From Arthrobacter sp. PGP41 (GTDB lineage: Bacteria; Actinomycetota; Actinomycetes; Actinomycetales; Micrococcaceae), in contig NZ_CP026514.1 of the NCBI RefSeq assembly GCF_002953935.1, positions 3,906,001 through 3,970,000 of the forward strand: a DNA stretch of 64,000 bases. Direction: 5' to 3'. The translations under genes were made by a program, and so were the position numbers. The notes beneath the pieces were generated by a model. The model was not told the DNA's origin. It was given only the letters and a program-made list of their open reading frames with translations, and made no database searches. Shown one piece after another: positions 9,113 to 17,953 of the stretch. Position 1 is the stretch's first letter. Every line of letters begins with the position of its first letter.

Positions 9113-9576
9113 TGCTGCAGCACAGGGTTCCCTGGCTGGTGCTGCTGGCCTCGGCGGTCCTGGAAGCCGTGTGGGCCACGGCCCTTGGCCTGTCCTACGG
9201 CTTCAGCAGACCGCTCCCCACCATGGTTTTCGCCGTTACGGCAACGTTCAGCATGCTGGGACTGGGCTGGGCCATCCGGCACATCCCCTTGGGCACCGCC
9301 TACGCCGTGTGGGTGGGGGTAGGCGCCGCGCTGACCGTCGGCTGGGCAATGGCCACCGGCGCGGAAGCCTTCAGCGTGCTCAAAGTGGCTTTTATCGCGG
9401 GGATCGTGGGCTGCGTCGCCGGCCTGAAGGCTTTGCCGCAGGACCGGCCGCGCAGCACCAGTCCCTGGACCGCAACAGCTACGATTCGGGCGACTGGTTC
9501 CACATCCTGGACCAGACGGGCGGCACCAACGGCTTCGGCCGCGGACTGCCGCCAAAGGCCTGTTCCACCTGGGTGA
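9112..9576 (+). CDS. SMR family exporter, subunit 2, with abnormal C-terminal extension
   Basis: Second half of a tandem SMR pair. Residues 1 to about 110 are a normal four-helix SMR protein with the key glutamate at position 18 (SAVLEAVW) and [14 protein letters not shown]. The frame then runs on for about 44 polar residues (Ser/Thr/Arg-rich) to 154, far beyond the usual 105-115. Those extra codons lie over a pullulanase gene fragment read in another frame, so the native stop codon was probably lost in a deletion. Start by one-base overlap with subunit 1. Confidence 0.82.
   Translation: MLQHRVPWLVLLASAVLEAVWATALGLSYGFSRPLPTMVFAVTATFSMLGLGWAIRHIPLGTAYAVWVGVGAALTVGWAMATGAEAFSVLKVAFIAGIVGCVAGLKALPQDRPRSTSPWTATATIRATGSTSWTRRAAPTASAADCRQRPVPPG
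9459..9560 (+). pseudogene. Remnant of a pullulanase-type alpha-1,6-glucosidase
   Basis: In the frame beginning at 9459 the DNA encodes [14 protein letters not shown], followed by a stretch ending [11 protein letters not shown]. This matches the conserved C-terminal region of pullulanases ([12 protein letters not shown] in Klebsiella PulA, from memory). Only about 34 codons survive, with no start and no upstream or downstream homology. It overlaps the tail of the second SMR gene in another frame, marking a deletion scar. Confidence 0.75.
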
Positions 9577-9620
9577 CGCCGGCCTGTGCAGCAGAGGGGC
9601 GGCGTTCCAGGCTCAGCGAC

Positions 9621-9645
9621 TGTCCTGTCCTGTCCTGTCCTGTCC
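9621..9645 (+). repeat. (TGTCC)5 pentanucleotide tandem repeat
   Basis: Five perfect TGTCC units lie 10 bases before a -10-like TAGGCT. They occupy the stretch where the -35 region of the kinase promoter would sit. Confidence 0.9.
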
Positions 9646-9655
9646 CCGGGCAGTC

Positions 9656-9661
9656 TAGGCT
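9656..9661 (+). promoter_or_regulatory. -10 element of a probable leaderless promoter (kinase)
   Basis: TAGGCT followed by exactly six bases and the ATG, the same spacing as at the ferritin gene. No ribosome site precedes the ATG. Confidence 0.45.
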
Positions 9662-9667
9662 TTTGCC

Positions 9668-10294
9668 ATGGACTCCCCCGAGATCACCCAGGCCATGGAC
9701 GCCCTCCGGCGCAGGCTGGTTCCCGGGACGCGCATCATCCTGGGCATCGCCGGAGCGCCCGGCTCGGGCAAGTCAACCTTCGCGGAATGGATCCGGCGGC
9801 AGTTCGGTCCAGGGCAGGCCGTGGTGGTGCCCATGGACGGCTTCCACCTGGGCAACGCCATTATTGACGGCACGCCGCTCCGGCAGCGCAAGGGGGCCAT
9901 GGACACGTTCGACGCCGGCGGGTACCTTTCACTGCTGCGCCGCCTGGCCCGGCGCGACGAGCCGGTGGTTTACGCGCCGGAGTTCCGGCGCACCCTGGAT
10001 GAACCCGTGGCAGCCTCCATTGCGGTGCCGGCGGAGGTGCCGCTGGTCATCACGGAAGGCAACTACCTGCTGATGGAGCAGGAGCCTTGGAAAGACATCC
10101 GAGCCCAGCTGGACGAGGTGTGGTTCGTGGACACGCCGCCGGCGCTGCGGCTGGGCCGGCTCGTGGCGAGGCATGTCTCGTTCGGGATGGACCGGCAAGC
10201 GGCGGAAGCGTGGGCAGCCGGTCCTGACGAAGCCAACGCCGTACTGATCCAAGCCACCCGGCGGTCGGCGGACCGGGTGATCCCCTGGGATTAG
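9668..10294 (+). CDS. Uridine-kinase-like nucleoside/small-molecule kinase
   Basis: P-loop kinase of 208 residues from the phosphoribulokinase/uridine kinase superfamily. Walker A is GAPGSGKST (about residues 30-38), followed by the substrate block PMDGFHLGN and the strand-aspartate region [11 protein letters not shown] lid region contains [10 protein letters not shown]. Close relatives are annotated as nucleoside/nucleotide kinase family proteins or fructose-transport-associated kinases, but the substrate is unproven. It is upstream of an aldo/keto reductase and may be leaderless. Confidence 0.8.
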   Translation: MDSPEITQAMDALRRRLVPGTRIILGIAGAPGSGKSTFAEWIRRQFGPGQAVVVPMDGFHLGNAIIDGTPLRQRKGAMDTFDAGGYLSLLRRLARRDEPVVYAPEFRRTLDEPVAASIAVPAEVPLVITEGNYLLMEQEPWKDIRAQLDEVWFVDTPPALRLGRLVARHVSFGMDRQAAEAWAAGPDEANAVLIQATRRSADRVIPWD

Positions 10295-10355
10295 GCCCTG
10301 CCCAGCGACTGTGAAGATTTTGAGCCTGCACAAGAGGAAACGAACAGGAGAACCC

Positions 10356-11348
10356 ATGGCATCCACAGTTGGACTCGGCGACGGCCTCAGCGTCAGCCCC
10401 CTCGGCTTCGGCGGAATGGCGCTCACGCCGGTCTACGGGGAGGTGGACCCGGAGGACGCTCTCCGGACGCTGCATCACGCCGTCGACTCCGGTGTCAGCT
10501 TCATTGACACCGCGGACATCTATGGCGGGGGCAGCAACGAGGAACTGATCGCGCGGCTGCTGAAGGAGCGGCGGAACGAGGTCCAGCTGGCCACTAAATT
10601 CGGTTTGGTGGGGACGCCGGCGGACGGCTACACGGACATCCGCGGCGATGCCGCCTACATCCGCCAGGCCGTGGACCGCAGCCTGCAACGGCTGGGAACC
10701 GACCGGATTGACCTCTACTACATGCACCGCCGTGACCTCCGCGTTCCGATTGTGGAAACCGTGGAGGCCATGGCGGAGCTTGTGCAGCAGGGCAAGGTCA
10801 AGCACCTGGGGCTGTCCGAAGTGACGGCCCAGGAGTTGGAGGAAGCCTCCGCCGTCCACCCCATTGCGGCGGTCCAGAGTGAATGGTCCATCTGGAGCCG
10901 CGACGTGGAACGCAACGTTGTTCCTGCCGCGGCCGCCCTGGGAGTGGGTTTTGTGCCGTATTCGCCGCTGGGCCGGGGATTCCTCACCGGCACCGTGGAC
11001 GCCTCGAGCCTGGGCGAAAAGGACTTCCGACGCCGGATCCCCCGTTTCGCCCTGGATGCTGCAAGCGCCAACCAGGCAGTGGTGGACACCGTCCGGTCCG
11101 TGGCTGGCGAACTGGACGCAACACCTGCCCAGGTTGCCCTGGCCTGGCTGTTCGCCCAGGGCAGGCGGCTGGGCCTGCCGGTCGTCCCCATCCCCGGCAC
11201 GCGCAAGCGCCACCGGATCGACGAAAACCTGGGCGCCCTCGCGTTGGACCTCACCCCTGCCCAACTGGACGCGCTCGGTGAAGCCTCGGACGCCGTCGTC
11301 GGCTCCCGCTCAGCGGACCCCAACTGGGTGTCCGAGGGCCGTGAATAG
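10356..11348 (+). CDS. Aldo/keto reductase
   Basis: NADPH-dependent carbonyl reductase of 330 residues with a TIM-barrel fold. The catalytic tetrad is recognisable: Asp and Tyr in DTADIYGGG, Lys in LATKFG and His in YYMHRRD. The C-terminal cofactor block VPIPGTRKRHRIDENLGA is typical of the YakC/AKR13-like branch. The ATG at 10356 has an AGGAG six bases upstream; a frame starting 45 bases earlier lacks such a site. Physiological substrate unknown. Confidence 0.9.
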   Translation: MASTVGLGDGLSVSPLGFGGMALTPVYGEVDPEDALRTLHHAVDSGVSFIDTADIYGGGSNEELIARLLKERRNEVQLATKFGLVGTPADGYTDIRGDAAYIRQAVDRSLQRLGTDRIDLYYMHRRDLRVPIVETVEAMAELVQQGKVKHLGLSEVTAQELEEASAVHPIAAVQSEWSIWSRDVERNVVPAAAALGVGFVPYSPLGRGFLTGTVDASSLGEKDFRRRIPRFALDAASANQAVVDTVRSVAGELDATPAQVALAWLFAQGRRLGLPVVPIPGTRKRHRIDENLGALALDLTPAQLDALGEASDAVVGSRSADPNWVSEGRE

Positions 11349-11351
11349 ACT
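11346..11351 (+). promoter_or_regulatory. -10-like element over the reductase stop codon
   Basis: TAGACT overlaps the TAG stop of the reductase and ends seven bases before the ATG of the MBL gene, allowing a leaderless transcript in addition to read-through. Confidence 0.35.
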
Positions 11352-11358
11352 CAAGCCC

Positions 11359-12009
11359 ATGGACTCACTTCTGTACGACCTGCCAGCCCTGACCATCCGC
11401 CGCATTTCCGTCAGCGAAATGGACAACAACGTGTACCTGCTGACCGCCAAAGGCAGCGGCGAGCAGGTGCTGATCGACGCCGCGGATGACCTTCCCGCCA
11501 TCCGGCAGCTCCTGCAGGATGCGGCTGGGGACACGCCCGCACCGGCGCGGCTGGCCGTAGTCGCCACCACGCACCAGCACTGGGACCACGTCCGGGCGCT
11601 GAAGGAGCTGGTGGCCGCCACCGGGGCGTCCACCGTTGCCGGAACGGACGACGCCGATGCGCTGCCTGTCCCAGTGGACCGGCGCCTTGGGCAGGGGGAC
11701 ACCGTTGCCGTGAACGGCATTTCGCTCACCGCGGTCCACCTGCATGGACACACACCGGGCTCGATTGCCTTTGTGTATGAAGACCCCGAGGGGCCAACGC
11801 ACATTTTCTCCGGCGACTCGCTGTTCCCCGGCGGCGTGGGCAACACCCAGAAGGATCCGGAGCGGTTCAGCCTGCTGCTGTCCGACGTAACCGAGCGGCT
11901 GTTCGGCACCTACCCGGACACCGCCGTCGTGCATCCGGGACACGGCAAGCCGACAACCCTGGGCGCTGAGCGGCCGCACCTCGAGGAGTGGCGCGCCCGC
12001 GGCTGGTAA
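11359..12009 (+). CDS. MBL-fold metallo-hydrolase (glyoxalase II-like)
   Basis: Binuclear-metal hydrolase of 216 residues. The metal signature is THQHWDH, with further ligands in LHGHTPGS, FSGDSLF and VVHPGHG. The size and motif spacing fit the glyoxalase II/hydroxyacylglutathione hydrolase-like group, but members hydrolyse many thioesters and phosphoesters. It starts 10 bases after the reductase stop and ends just before a strong palindrome. Confidence 0.87.
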   Translation: MDSLLYDLPALTIRRISVSEMDNNVYLLTAKGSGEQVLIDAADDLPAIRQLLQDAAGDTPAPARLAVVATTHQHWDHVRALKELVAATGASTVAGTDDADALPVPVDRRLGQGDTVAVNGISLTAVHLHGHTPGSIAFVYEDPEGPTHIFSGDSLFPGGVGNTQKDPERFSLLLSDVTERLFGTYPDTAVVHPGHGKPTTLGAERPHLEEWRARGW

Positions 12010-12037
12010 GAACCCGCCGTTTTCCGCTACCGAATCT

Positions 12038-12071
12038 GACGGCCGCTCCCGGGATCCCGGGAGCGGCCGTC
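12038..12071. terminator. Bidirectional terminator-like perfect palindrome
   Basis: A 34-base perfect palindrome (arm GACGGCCGCTCCCGGGA) lies between the convergent MBL and helicase genes. There is no long T-run on either side, so termination is inferred from position and stability. Confidence 0.65.
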
Positions 12072-12097
12072 CGTTTCGGGCGCGAAAGTCCGAAAGG

Positions 12098-14017
12098 TTA
12101 GCGGCTGCGGCGCTCGTTGGACGCCGGAGCCGACGCGCGGCGGGGACCGCTGCGGGCGGGACGGCCGGAGCCGCCGCCGTTGCTCGAACCGTAGGACCCG
12201 CCGGACGTGCCGCCGGTGTTGGAGGACCAGACGGCTTTGTTGCCGCCGCTGGCCGCACCCGCACCCGCACCCGCACCAGCGGAGCGTGAACCGCCGCGGG
12301 TACCTGCACCCGCACCGGCTGCCGCGCGCTGACCGGTTGCCGGGCGTCCACTGCGCTGGCCGCCCGAGGCAGCCGGACGTCCTGAGCTGGCCGGGCGGCC
12401 CGTGCCGCCGCGGGGGGCTTCGCTGCGGGTTACCCGCGACTCTGCACGGCCGTCCGAACCGCGGCCGGCCGATGCACGGCCACCTGCTGCGGGGACGTCG
12501 TTGCGGTGCGTGGAAGCGGTGACGCGGCCACGGTTGTTGCGCCGTGCCGCCGCTGCCGCAATGGCGCGGTCCTCGTTCTGCTCAGCCACCCGATCGAATG
12601 CTGCGCGGGCTTCGGTACGGCCTTCGAAGGCAACGGCCCGGCGCTCGGCGCGGGGAACATCGGTGCGGACAGGCTCGGCCGAAACCTTGCCCCGGCCGCC
12701 GCGGCCGCCCCGGCCGCCCGTGGTGGGTGCGGCCTGGCGGCGTGCGCGCTTGCGCTCGGCGTTGGCACCCGTGGAGGTGCCGCCGCCCTGCTGCGCGGCC
12801 TTCTTGGCCAGCAGTGCAGCGCGGGTTCGCGGGTCGATCTTTTCTGCCATCTCACCCACGAGTTCGGCAACGAGCGGTGAGTTGGCGGTGACCCGCTCGA
12901 AGTTGACCTCGACGCCGGCGGCCTTCATTAGCTTCTTCACGTCGCTCTGCTGCTCCGGGAGGGTCAGCGTGACAACGGTGCCGTCGGAACCGGCGCGGGC
13001 GGTGCGGCCTGAACGGTGCAGGTACGCCTTGTGCTCGGTGGGCGGGTCAACGTGGATGACCAGTTCGACGTCGTCCACGTGAACACCGCGGGCGGCGACG
13101 TCGGTGGCCACCAGGACGCGGACGTCACCGTTGGAGAACTCGGCGAGGTTGCGGTCACGGGCGTTCTGCGACAGGTTGCCATGCAGGTCGACGGCCGGGA
13201 TCCCGGCGTCGGTCAGGGTCTTGGCCAGCTTGCGGGCGTGGTGCTTGGTCCGCATGAAGAGGACGCGGCGGCCGGCACCTGAGGCGAGCTCAACGATCAG
13301 CTGCTTCTTGACGGTCTGGTCGTTGACCACCAGGACGTGGTGCTCCATGGTGGTGACCGCGGCCTGGGGGTCGTCCACGGAGTGAGTCAGCGGATTGGAC
13401 AGGTAGCGCTGGACGATCTTGTCCACGCCGTTGTCCAGGGTGGCGGAGAACAGCAGGCGCTGGCCTTGGCTGGGGGTCATGTCCATGAGCTTCTTCACCA
13501 CGGGCAGGAAGCCAAGGTCGGCCATGTGGTCCGCCTCGTCCAGCACGGTGATTTCCACGGCCTCGAGAGTGAGGATGCGCTGGCGGATCAGGTCCTCCAG
13601 GCGGCCGGGGCAGGCGATGACAATGTCGACGCCGGCACGCAGCGCCTTTTCCTGCCGCGCCTGGGAGATGCCGCCGTAGATCACGGTGGTGTTCAGGCCG
13701 GCAGCCTTGGCCAGCGGCTCGATGGTGGCGTTGATCTGGGTGGCCAGTTCGCGGGTGGGTGCAAGGACAAGGCCCATGGGGCGGCCGGGCTTGCGGAAGT
13801 ACGGTGCTTCGCGCTCGGCGAGGCGGGCCACCAGCGGGATGGCGAAGGCGATGGTCTTGCCGGAACCGGTGCGGCCGCGGCCCAGGACGTCGCGTCCTGC
13901 AAGGGTGTCAGGGAGGGTCTTCACCTGGATGGGGAACGGGGTTTCGATTCCCTGGGCGGTGAGGGTGTCAGCAAGGGCTTTGGGCGTGCCGAGGGCAGCA
14001 AATGTAGTCAAAGTCAA
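12098..14017 (-). CDS. DEAD-box RNA helicase with Arg/Gly-rich tail
   Basis: ATP-dependent RNA helicase of 639 residues, of the kind that remodels RNA during cold stress and ribosome assembly. Motifs in order: Q motif (TPFPIQ), Walker A GRTGSGKT, PTRELA, DEAD (VLDEADHM), SAT, then ARGVHVDDV and HRSGRTARAG in the second RecA domain. From about residue 400 the tail is rich in Arg, Gly, Ala and Ser, an RNA-binding extension. The start is TTG at 14017; no in-frame ATG exists upstream and the ribosome site is weak. A structured leader of about 235 bases precedes it, suggesting post-initiation control. Confidence 0.93.
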   Translation of the reverse strand: MTLTTFAALGTPKALADTLTAQGIETPFPIQVKTLPDTLAGRDVLGRGRTGSGKTIAFAIPLVARLAEREAPYFRKPGRPMGLVLAPTRELATQINATIEPLAKAAGLNTTVIYGGISQARQEKALRAGVDIVIACPGRLEDLIRQRILTLEAVEITVLDEADHMADLGFLPVVKKLMDMTPSQGQRLLFSATLDNGVDKIVQRYLSNPLTHSVDDPQAAVTTMEHHVLVVNDQTVKKQLIVELASGAGRRVLFMRTKHHARKLAKTLTDAGIPAVDLHGNLSQNARDRNLAEFSNGDVRVLVATDVAARGVHVDDVELVIHVDPPTEHKAYLHRSGRTARAGSDGTVVTLTLPEQQSDVKKLMKAAGVEVNFERVTANSPLVAELVGEMAEKIDPRTRAALLAKKAAQQGGGTSTGANAERKRARRQAAPTTGGRGGRGGRGKVSAEPVRTDVPRAERRAVAFEGRTEARAAFDRVAEQNEDRAIAAAAARRNNRGRVTASTHRNDVPAAGGRASAGRGSDGRAESRVTRSEAPRGGTGRPASSGRPAASGGQRSGRPATGQRAAAGAGAGTRGGSRSAGAGAGAGAASGGNKAVWSSNTGGTSGGSYGSSNGGGSGRPARSGPRRASAPASNERRSR

Positions 14018-14183
14018 AGGTCTTTCAGGCGGTATCCATGCGGATATCGGCCCCCGATGCCGGTTGGCTCAAGGGTTCGCCGAAGAAAATTCAGGTGATC
14101 AACCAGCCTGCTGCCGCTTATGCAAAGCGGCGGCCGGGACCAAATGGAATGCGTTCATCGACGCAGGATGTGCCTCTCACATG

Positions 14184-14253
14184 AAAAAAGCCCAGCCCCT
14201 GGATGAAGGGGGACCTTCACACAGGAAAACCTGGGCATCACTGCACATCAAGT
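14184..14253 (-). ncRNA. Structured 5' leader with terminator-like stem of the RNA helicase gene
   Basis: On the minus strand GCCCAG (14236-14231) pairs with CTGGGC (14195-14190) and is followed at once by six T (14189-14184), a classic intrinsic terminator. Inside, CCCCT/AGGGG closes one hairpin, but an overlapping GAAGG/CCTTC hairpin would compete with it. A -10-like TAGACT (14265-14260) would start the RNA near 14253, leaving about 165 bases between the T-run and the helicase start. No named riboswitch class is recognised. Confidence 0.6.
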
Positions 14254-14297
14254 TCCACCAGTCTAGCATCCCGGGCCCGCTCCCCTTCTCCGCCCCT

Positions 14298-14363
14298 CCC
14301 AACTAGGTAGCGCCAAGTGTCGTTTTGACCCCTGAAAACGACACTTGGCGCTACCTAGTTGGG
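14298..14363. repeat. Long palindromic intergenic repeat, copy 2
   Basis: Two perfectly complementary 29-base arms (14298-14326, 14335-14363) with an 8-base loop. Relative to copies 1 and 3 the arm reads GCCAAG instead of GCTAAG, and the opposite arm changes to match (CTTGGC). Located upstream of the helicase promoter and 37 bases before the methyltransferase ATG. Confidence 0.88.
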
Positions 14364-14400
14364 CGTTGCCTTGGGGGCGGGGCCGGGGCAGGCTTGAGGC

Positions 14401-15177
14401 ATGAGTGAACACGCCGCCCGCGGGAATGACGCGCAGCATCCTGAACCGCAGCAGAAGACGCACGACGCCGGGCCTGGCCTTTCCGACGGAACGCTCACCG
14501 AAGGCGTGGCCATACACGCCGGAGCCGACGCCGCGGCCATCTGGGACGACCGATACCGCAGCAAACCCCGGATGTGGAGCGGCAAGCCCAACCCCCAGCT
14601 GGTGCGGGAAGCCGGCGGCCTCCGTCCCGGTAAAGCGCTGGACCTTGGCTGCGGCGAAGGAGCTGATGCCATCTGGCTTGCCCAGCAGGGGTGGACAGTC
14701 ACCGCCGTCGACGTCTCCGCGGTAGCCCTGGACCGGGCACGGTCCCATGAAAAGGCCGCGCTGGCACGGGAAAGCGTCCATGCCGCGGAGGGCACCATCG
14801 GAAGCCGGATCACCTGGCAACAAGCGGACCTTGACCAGTGGGAGCCCGGGGACTCCTTCGACCTGGTGACGTCGCAGTTCCTGCACTCGGAGGAGCTCGC
14901 CTGGCAGGGCCCGCTCCGCACCGCCGCGGCGGCAGTCAAGCGCGGCGGCACGCTGCTGGTGGTGGGCCACCACCCGGACAGGCTCCCGCCGTGGGGCGGC
15001 GGGCACAACCACCGGGGGATGTTCTATACCTGCGATGAGCTCGTCCAGGAACTGGGGCTTGACGGTCCCGAATGGCAACTGGAGGTCCAGACCAGCCGGG
15101 AGCGGCCGGTCACCGGGCCTGACGGACGGCACGCAACGATCGCCGACGTCGTCCTGCGGGCCACCCGGCTGCCCTGA
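14401..15177 (+). CDS. Class I SAM-dependent methyltransferase
   Basis: Cytosolic methyltransferase of 258 residues. Motif I is LDLGCGEGADA (about residues 80-90), followed by AVDVSAVALDRA with the acidic ribose-binding residue and a post-II block FDLVTSQFLH. The first 35 residues are polar and probably disordered. The overall pattern resembles tellurite/thiopurine methyltransferase-like proteins, but the substrate is not readable. Confidence 0.86.
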   Translation: MSEHAARGNDAQHPEPQQKTHDAGPGLSDGTLTEGVAIHAGADAAAIWDDRYRSKPRMWSGKPNPQLVREAGGLRPGKALDLGCGEGADAIWLAQQGWTVTAVDVSAVALDRARSHEKAALARESVHAAEGTIGSRITWQQADLDQWEPGDSFDLVTSQFLHSEELAWQGPLRTAAAAVKRGGTLLVVGHHPDRLPPWGGGHNHRGMFYTCDELVQELGLDGPEWQLEVQTSRERPVTGPDGRHATIADVVLRATRLP

Positions 15178-15227
15178 CCCCGCGCCCCGGGAATCCGGCG
15201 GCCGGCCCGGGTGCCCCGTTGGGCGCG

Positions 15228-16622
15228 CTACGTGCGCGGACGGCCGGTGATCCGGGGCGCGACGGCGGCCGCGGCGGCGGCGAGCACCGCGGCGAGGCCG
15301 AAGACCCCGGCGAAGGATTCCGCCGTCGTCGTAAATGCCGCGAACACGATGCCCGTGGTGGCGAGGGCAAGCGCCCCGCCCAGCGAGTCCGCGATGGACA
15401 TGGCGGAGCTGTTGAAGCCCTCATTTTCCTTGCTGGACAGTGCCAAGGTCATCACACTGAGCCGCGGATACAGCAGCCCCATGCCCCCGCCGGCAAAAAT
15501 CCAGCCGGCAATGACGACGGTGGGCGGCCAATGGAACGCGGTGGTGGCCAAGGCGAGGATCACCGCGCCGAGGACCATCAGGGCACCAATGCTCACGGCA
15601 CCGCGGTGGGACAGACTGCTGCCCAGGCGTCCCTGGACGGCCGCAGCGCCTGCCCACGCCAGCGCCCCGCCGGTGAGGGTAAGGCCGGCGAAGGTGGGCG
15701 GAAAGGCATACTGCTCGATCAGCAGGTACGGCAGGTAAACCTCGGCCCCGAAGAACGCAGCCGAGGCGAGCCCGCGCACCAGGATCACGCTGGGCAGGCC
15801 GCGGCGGGCGGCAAGGGTGCCCCGCGGAACCAGCGGGCGGACGGCCAGCAGGGCAATCACGACGGCGGCAACCGCCACGAGTGCCGGCGCGGCGGGAACA
15901 CCGGGGATCCGGATTTCCCGTGACAGGTTGAGCCCCAGCACAGCGAGCGCCGCCAGGGTTGCCCAGGCCAACCGGCCCGGCGCCCAGGGTGGCCGCAGAT
16001 GCGGCGCCCCGGCCGGTTCAGGCTCCAGTCCCCGGAGCACGGGCGCGACCATCAGCAGCGCTGGGATGACCAGCCCCACCACGCCCAGGAAGACCCAGTG
16101 CCAGCTGAAGACCTGCGCCACGATCCCGGCCGCAAAAGGCCCCACCAGTGACGGGATCACCCACGCCGCGGAGAACGCCGCAAAGATCTTGGGGTGCAGG
16201 GTGCCGGGATAGATGCGCGCCACCAGCACATACAGCGCCACTGTCAGGGCTCCCCCGCCCAGGCCCTGCACCAGGCGGCCTGCAACCAGCACGGGCATGG
16301 ACACGGCGGTTCCGGCAATCAGCAGGCCCAGCACAAACAAGGCCACGGAGGCGTAGAGCGGGGCTGTGGGGCCGCGCCGGTCGGACCAGTTTCCGGCGGC
16401 AACCATGCCGATCACGCCTGTTGCCAGGGGCCCGGCAAACGCGAGCGCATAGAGTCCTGCGCCGTCGAGTTCGCGGCTGACCAGGGGCATGATGGTGGTG
16501 ACGGCGAGGGATTCGAATGCGGCCAGGAACACCAGGGCACACGTGCCAACCGTCACCCAGAGGTACGTCCCCCGGAGGATGCCCGCCGCGGGACTGGTCG
16601 TTGGAACAACGGAATCCTGCAC
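15228..16622 (-). CDS. MFS transporter, drug-exporter type
   Basis: Membrane exporter of 464 residues with 12-14 predicted helices. The N-terminus FLAAFESLAVTTIMPLVSREL and the loop GNWSDRRGPTAP fit the DHA-type drug/proton antiporters. The start is GTG at 16622 (VQDSVVPTTS), nine bases after an AAGGGCGG ribosome site. The open frame extends much further upstream but only through the neighbouring gene in a shadow frame. It lies 11 bases downstream of another MFS gene and is probably co-transcribed. Confidence 0.87.
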   Translation of the reverse strand: MQDSVVPTTSPAAGILRGTYLWVTVGTCALVFLAAFESLAVTTIMPLVSRELDGAGLYALAFAGPLATGVIGMVAAGNWSDRRGPTAPLYASVALFVLGLLIAGTAVSMPVLVAGRLVQGLGGGALTVALYVLVARIYPGTLHPKIFAAFSAAWVIPSLVGPFAAGIVAQVFSWHWVFLGVVGLVIPALLMVAPVLRGLEPEPAGAPHLRPPWAPGRLAWATLAALAVLGLNLSREIRIPGVPAAPALVAVAAVVIALLAVRPLVPRGTLAARRGLPSVILVRGLASAAFFGAEVYLPYLLIEQYAFPPTFAGLTLTGGALAWAGAAAVQGRLGSSLSHRGAVSIGALMVLGAVILALATTAFHWPPTVVIAGWIFAGGGMGLLYPRLSVMTLALSSKENEGFNSSAMSIADSLGGALALATTGIVFAAFTTTAESFAGVFGLAAVLAAAAAAVAPRITGRPRT

Positions 16623-16633
16623 GGTGACCGCCC

Positions 16634-17953
16634 TTAACTGACGAACCGGTCGCGGCCGGCGCGGTACCCGAAGATCCCCGCCAGCAGCCCCACCACCAGG
16701 AACAGGACCCCGGCTGCTGTGAAGGACCCTGTAGCCTGGTGCAGCTGGCCCACCATCAGCGTGCCGGTGGAGCCCAGCCCGTAGCCCACGCCCTGCATCA
16801 TTCCGGACAGGTGTGCGGCGGTGTGCCCGTCCCGGGTCCGCAGCATGATCATGGTCAGCGCCGCGGCAGTGAGGCTGCCCTGGCCCAGTCCCAACAGGCC
16901 CGCCCACGCCCAGACCAGCTCCAGGGGGCCGAAGATGCTGAGCGCGAAGCCCGCCCCGGTCATGAGGGCCACGGCGGCGTTGATGGCACGCTGGTCCTTC
17001 AGCCTGGCGGCGAGTGCGGGCGCGAACAGCGAACCGAGCATCTGCAGCACAATGGACATCGAGACGATCAGCCCCGCCGTTGCCCCGTCCACGCCCCGTT
17101 CCCGGAGGATCGGCGCCAGCCAGGCGAAGACGCTGAAGGACATCATGGCCTGCAGCACCATGAAGATGGTCACCTGCCAGGCCACCGCGGAGCGCCACAC
17201 GTTCACGCCGTCCCTGACGGCCTGGTGCCGGATGCGCGGCTGGCGGAGGGCCACCGGGAGGAACAAGAGAAGGACGACGGCGGCAGGCACCGCCCAGGAC
17301 CACAGCGCCAGGGTCCACTCCCCCGTTGCCGTGTAGACCGGGTAGGTGAAGCCTGCCCCCAACGCCGCCGAAGCGCAGATGGCTGTGGTGTAGAGCCCGC
17401 CCATCAGGCCCAGCCGGTGCGGGAAGTCGCGCTTGACCAGCCCGGGCAACAGCACGTTGCACAGGGCGATTGCCGCCCCGCAGGCCGCTGTCCCTGCCAG
17501 GAGAGCCGGCAGGTGGCCGGCGTCCTGCCCGGTTGCCGGGAGGCCCAGTTCAGCGGGGCGCAGCAACAGCCCTGCCGTAAGCACCGCCATGGCGCCGAGG
17601 AGCACGCGCTCGGCGCCGAACCGCCTTGCCAGTACCGGGGCCAGGGGCGCGAACACGCCCAGCAGCGTGACGGGCACGGTGGTCAGCACCACCACGGCCC
17701 AGCCGGGCAGGGCTGCCTGGGCCATTACCTCGGGAAGGACTGCGGAGAAGCTGGAAAAGACTGTCCGCAGGTTCAGTCCGATCAGGACCAGGCACAGCCC
17801 CAGGTATACGAGCTGCCGGCGGCTGCCAACCTGGGTGGGCCCGGGCGCGGGCGTCTCGTCAACTTCTGCGTCCACCAGCGTCCCTGGCTGCCCCTTCACC
17901 CCAGGGTCACCTGCCCGGCGGTTCCATGCCTTGGCATTGGTCGCTTCCCTCAT
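16634..17953 (-). CDS. MFS transporter, CynX/NimT family
   Basis: Twelve-helix transporter of about 439 residues in the family that contains CynX (cyanate) and NimT (2-nitroimidazole). The first helix begins at YLGLCLVLIGLNLRTVFSS. I prefer the ATG at 17953 (MREATNAK); an earlier in-frame ATG at 18106 would add about 50 residues overlapping the divergent gene's leader. Followed closely by a second MFS gene, so the two may handle related compounds. Confidence 0.85.
   Translation of the reverse strand: MREATNAKAWNRRAGDPGVKGQPGTLVDAEVDETPAPGPTQVGSRRQLVYLGLCLVLIGLNLRTVFSSFSAVLPEVMAQAALPGWAVVVLTTVPVTLLGVFAPLAPVLARRFGAERVLLGAMAVLTAGLLLRPAELGLPATGQDAGHLPALLAGTAACGAAIALCNVLLPGLVKRDFPHRLGLMGGLYTTAICASAALGAGFTYPVYTATGEWTLALWSWAVPAAVVLLLFLPVALRQPRIRHQAVRDGVNVWRSAVAWQVTIFMVLQAMMSFSVFAWLAPILRERGVDGATAGLIVSMSIVLQMLGSLFAPALAARLKDQRAINAAVALMTGAGFALSIFGPLELVWAWAGLLGLGQGSLTAAALTMIMLRTRDGHTAAHLSGMMQGVGYGLGSTGTLMVGQLHQATGSFTAAGVLFLVVGLLAGIFGYRAGRDRFVS

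Noticed and set aside
14026..14040. Four-codon upstream frame (ATG GAT ACC GCC TGA, minus strand) before the helicase
   Set aside because: No ribosome site and too short to separate from chance.
15228..17462. Single 744-residue minus-strand frame across two transporters
   Set aside because: Only the part from about 16622 onwards is transporter-like; the rest is a shadow of the CynX-like gene in another frame, not a fusion.
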